DNA from: CAZIPN01 sp964541225
GTDB lineage: Bacteria > Actinomycetota > Coriobacteriia > Anaerosomatales > JAAXUF01
DNA: 25,200 nt
Direction: 5' to 3'
Assembly (NCBI GenBank): GCA_964541225.1
Contig: CAZIPN010000028.1
Location: 1-25,200, forward strand
A model generated the notes under the pieces. It was not told the origin of the DNA, made no database searches, and saw only the letters and a list, made by a program, of their open reading frames with translations. Shown piece by piece: positions 22,941-25,200 of the stretch. Position 1 is the first letter of the stretch, and each line of letters begins with the position of its first letter. Both the position numbers and the translations under genes were made by a program.

Positions 22941-22964
22941 CGCGATAGTTACCGATATATCGCG
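22941..22964. promoter_or_regulatory. Operator-like palindrome at the padR transcription start
   Basis: CGCGATA (22941-22947) and TATCGCG (22958-22964) form perfect 7-bp arms around a 10-bp spacer, directly after the -10 box where transcription would start. AT-rich ATAGTT/ATAGTT/ATATAT steps also recur about every 10-11 bp from 22935. PadR proteins commonly repress their own promoters, so this is a likely PadR site. Confidence 0.5.
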
Positions 22965-22988
22965 TTAGCGCTAGAGGAAGGAATCATC

Positions 22989-23579
22989 ATGCACGGATAC
23001 CACGACGACGAGTTCTCTGGCCTGCACGGGCATGCCGCACGTGCGGCTCGCAAGCTCGATGCGGCTCTGAGCCGCGGCATGGCGCGCGGCTTCCGCGGCC
23101 CCTTCGGGCCCGACATGCGCGGCTTCGGCGGCCCCGGCGGTGGCCGAGCCCGGCGTGGCGACGTTCGCACCGCCGTTCTTCGCCTCCTCGACGAGCAGCC
23201 GATGCACGGCTACCAGGTCATCCAGGAACTCTCGGCTCGCAGTGGTGGCGCGTGGAACCCGAGCGCAGGCTCGGTGTACCCGACGCTGCAGATGCTCGAG
23301 GACGAGGGCCTGGTGACGAGCGAGGAGTCCAGCGGCAAGCGCGTCTACAGCCTCACCGACGCCGGCAAGGAAGAGGTGGGCAAGCTCGGAAGCGGACCGG
23401 CCCCCTGGGAAGAGGCAGCCAGCAGCGACGCGGGCGGCGGGCTCAGATCGCAGATGCCTCGTGTTGGCGCAGCCGTCTGGCAGATCGCTATGACCGGCGA
23501 TGCCGACAAGATCGCGCGAGCGACTGATATCCTGAGCGACGCACGCAAGAAGTTGTTCGCGATACTTGCCGAGGACTAG
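22989..23579 (+). CDS. PadR family transcriptional regulator with Gly-rich N terminus
   Basis: A 196-residue regulator. Residues about 1-55 are an Arg/Gly/Phe-rich linker (MARGFRGPFGPDMRGFGGPG) that is not part of the PadR fold. Residues 56-130 form the PadR winged helix (VRTAVLRLLDEQPMHGYQVI, SAGSVYPTLQMLEDEGLVTS, GKRVYSLTDAGKEEV). The rest is a helical dimerisation region. PadR proteins are usually repressors relieved by small molecules. ATG 22989 has GAGGAAGGA 6 nt upstream; the longer frame from 22857 crosses the promoter. The UbiB-type kinase gene begins 22 nt after its stop, so both are likely co-transcribed and self-regulated through the palindrome at 22941-22964. Confidence 0.92.
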   Translation: MHGYHDDEFSGLHGHAARAARKLDAALSRGMARGFRGPFGPDMRGFGGPGGGRARRGDVRTAVLRLLDEQPMHGYQVIQELSARSGGAWNPSAGSVYPTLQMLEDEGLVTSEESSGKRVYSLTDAGKEEVGKLGSGPAPWEEAASSDAGGGLRSQMPRVGAAVWQIAMTGDADKIARATDILSDARKKLFAILAED

Positions 23580-23601
23580 CTAACCGCTCATCGGAGGTCG
23601 C

Positions 23602-25200
23602 ATGACGCGATCACAGCTTCGCGCCCGGTACCGGCGCATCGTCTTCTTCTTCGGACGAGTCGTCGGTACCCTCATCTGGTGCGAACTCGTTCTGCCGCGT
23701 CTGGGCCTGCGGGCCTGGACGCGGCGGACGCGTGCCAAGCGCAACCGCCAGTTCGCGGTGCGCTTCCGTGCACTCGCGGTGGGCATGGGCGGGCTGATGA
23801 TCAAAGTCGGCCAGTTCCTCTCGTCGCGCCTCGATGTGCTGCCCGAAGAAATCACACACGAGCTGGCCGATCTGCAGGACGAAGTGCCTGCCGAGACCTT
23901 TGGGGCGATTCGCGCTCGCGCCGAAGCCGATCTCGGCGCTTCGCTCGAGGAGCACTACGAGTGGTTCGAGGAGACGCCGCTGGCTGCGGCGTCGCTCGGC
24001 CAGGTGCATCGGGCGCGGCTACGTGAGATCGACGCCCAGGAGGTCGGCTTCGCGGACGTGGCCGTCAAGGTGCAGCGGCCGAGCATCGAGCAGATCGTCG
24101 AAGTGGACCTGCGAGCGCTGCGCGTCGTCGGCAGGTGGCTGCAGCGCTACCGGCCCATCCGCGAGCGCGCCGACATTCCCTCACTCATCGAGGAGTTTGC
24201 GTCCACCACCCTCGAAGAGATCGACTACCTCGCCGAGGGCCAGCACGCCGAGACGTTCGCGGAGAACTTCGCCGACAACCCCTACGTCTACGTGCCAGAG
24301 GTCGTCTGGAAGCTGACGACCCGCCGAGTGCTCACGCTCGAGGATGTCTCGGCGATCAAGATCACCGACTACGACGCGATCACGAAGGCCGGCATCGACC
24401 GCAAGCGCGTGGCGTCGTTGCTGCTCAACACCTACTTCCAGCAGATCTTCGAGGACGGCTTCTTCCACGCCGATCCGCACCCCGGCAACATCTTCGTCAC
24501 GCCACTGCCAGGAGTGAGTCGGCAAGGCGAGCGGGGCTCGGGCGGCGGACCCGCGTGGTGCCTGACGTTCGTGGACTTCGGGATGGTCGGACGCGTGCCC
24601 GACAACCTGCGCGCGGGCTTGCGCGAGATGCTGATCGCGGTGGGCACGCAAGACGCGACGCGACTCGTGGAGAGCTACCAGACGCTCGACATGCTGCTGC
24701 CCGGCGCTGACCCCGCGCGCATCGAAGAAGCGAGCCGGCAGGTGTTCGATCGCTTCTGGGGCGTGAGCATGAGCGAGCTGCGCAAGATCGATCACCGCGA
24801 GCTGGCGCGCTTTGGCCACCAGGTCCGCGAGGTCTTGCTCGAGATGCCGTTCCAGCTTCCCGAGAACCTGCTGATGCTCGGTCGCACAGTCGCGATCCTC
24901 TCGGGCATGTGCACCGGGCTGGATCCCGAATTCAACGTGTGGGCCGAGATCGCGCCCTACGCCAACGAACTCGTCGCCGATGAGGGCGGACTTGGCTTCG
25001 AACGGCTGTGGAGCGAAGCCGAGAAGGTGCTGAAGCAGCTGCTGGGCATGCCGGGGCGCTTCGATCGCGTGCTCTCAACGATCGAGCGTGGGGACTTGGC
25101 CGTCCGCATGCCGGCGCTGGAGCTTCGCATGCGGCGCCTGGAGCGCTCGGCAGTGCGGCCCACGAGCGCGGTCGTGTTCGCGGCGATGCTGGTGGCGGGC
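23602..25200 (+). CDS. ABC1/AarF/UbiB-family atypical kinase (partial at right edge)
   Basis: The frame is open for 533 codons from ATG 23602 to the window edge. The protein belongs to the UbiB/ADCK family of atypical kinase-like ATPases, linked to isoprenoid-quinone biosynthesis or lipid homeostasis. Family motifs are present: the KxGQ motif as KVGQ at 68-71 (IKVGQFLSSR), AAASLGQVHRA at about 128-138, VAVKVQRP with Lys156, EEIDYLAEG near 212, DGFFHADPHPGNI near 290 and FVDFGMVG near 320. GGAGG lies 4 nt before the ATG. The sequence reaches VVFAAMLVAG at the edge, which looks like the start of the usual C-terminal membrane helices. No quinone-biosynthesis gene is in view. Confidence 0.93.
   Translation, partial: MTRSQLRARYRRIVFFFGRVVGTLIWCELVLPRLGLRAWTRRTRAKRNRQFAVRFRALAVGMGGLMIKVGQFLSSRLDVLPEEITHELADLQDEVPAETFGAIRARAEADLGASLEEHYEWFEETPLAAASLGQVHRARLREIDAQEVGFADVAVKVQRPSIEQIVEVDLRALRVVGRWLQRYRPIRERADIPSLIEEFASTTLEEIDYLAEGQHAETFAENFADNPYVYVPEVVWKLTTRRVLTLEDVSAIKITDYDAITKAGIDRKRVASLLLNTYFQQIFEDGFFHADPHPGNIFVTPLPGVSRQGERGSGGGPAWCLTFVDFGMVGRVPDNLRAGLREMLIAVGTQDATRLVESYQTLDMLLPGADPARIEEASRQVFDRFWGVSMSELRKIDHRELARFGHQVREVLLEMPFQLPENLLMLGRTVAILSGMCTGLDPEFNVWAEIAPYANELVADEGGLGFERLWSEAEKVLKQLLGMPGRFDRVLSTIERGDLAVRMPALELRMRRLERSAVRPTSAVVFAAMLVAG

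Overview
The window is high-GC bacterial chromosome. It is dense with short-spaced or overlapping genes, uses GTG and TTG starts, and carries one tRNA gene. The mix suggests a deep-branching, probably anaerobic Actinomycetota lineage such as Coriobacteriia or a relative. Features behind this are a PASTA protein, a PadR regulator with a UbiB-type kinase, a DUF362 ferredoxin protein, HD-GYP proteins and a Clostridia-style AbrB with a Cys4 tail. The taxonomic placement is inference; no rRNA or phylogenetic marker is present.

Region 1 (1-9727, mostly minus strand). The metG, tatD and iron-sulfur flavoprotein genes form one unit, followed by the N-terminal piece of a membrane-anchored protein that runs off the left edge. 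A divergent abrB-like regulator separates it from a second unit in which translational coupling is common: ROK-family glucokinase, DUF362 ferredoxin-like protein, two paralogous multi-pass membrane proteins, and rsmI. The arrangement rsmI, oppositely oriented abrB, metG, tatD matches the order I know from Bacillus subtilis. A degenerate ImmA/IrrE-type protein lies upstream of the glucokinase.

Region 2 (9728-13298, plus strand). Two genes overlapping by 4 nt encode a HEAT-repeat protein and an HD-GYP protein. They appear to share a homologous N-terminal module that I do not recognise. The HD-GYP protein has Tyr in place of the His of its HD motif. A CRP-like palindrome lies upstream.

Region 3 (13366-16968). 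A secreted coiled-coil plus lysozyme-like protein (minus) is followed by what looks like a decayed arsenic-resistance operon: a perfect palindrome, a 26-codon ORF, a truncated Acr3-like N terminus and an intact metallophosphoesterase, chained by ATGA overlaps. A small three-helix membrane protein and a two-domain FxLyD-like lipoprotein follow.

Region 4 (17128-25200). tRNA-Phe has its own promoter and hairpin terminator. Next come a PASTA protein whose acidic N-terminal tail is interrupted by a 100-N assembly gap inside a 21-bp tandem repeat, a PAS-PAS-PAS-HD-GYP protein with an intact active site, and an AI-2E-family permease. A divergent PadR regulator with a strong operator-like palindrome is followed by a UbiB/AarF-family kinase that runs off the right edge.

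Functional themes are second-messenger turnover (one intact and one altered HD-GYP protein), cell-wall sensing or remodelling (PASTA, lysozyme-like, probable RpfB/YabE-like), and translation housekeeping (metG, rsmI, tRNA-Phe).
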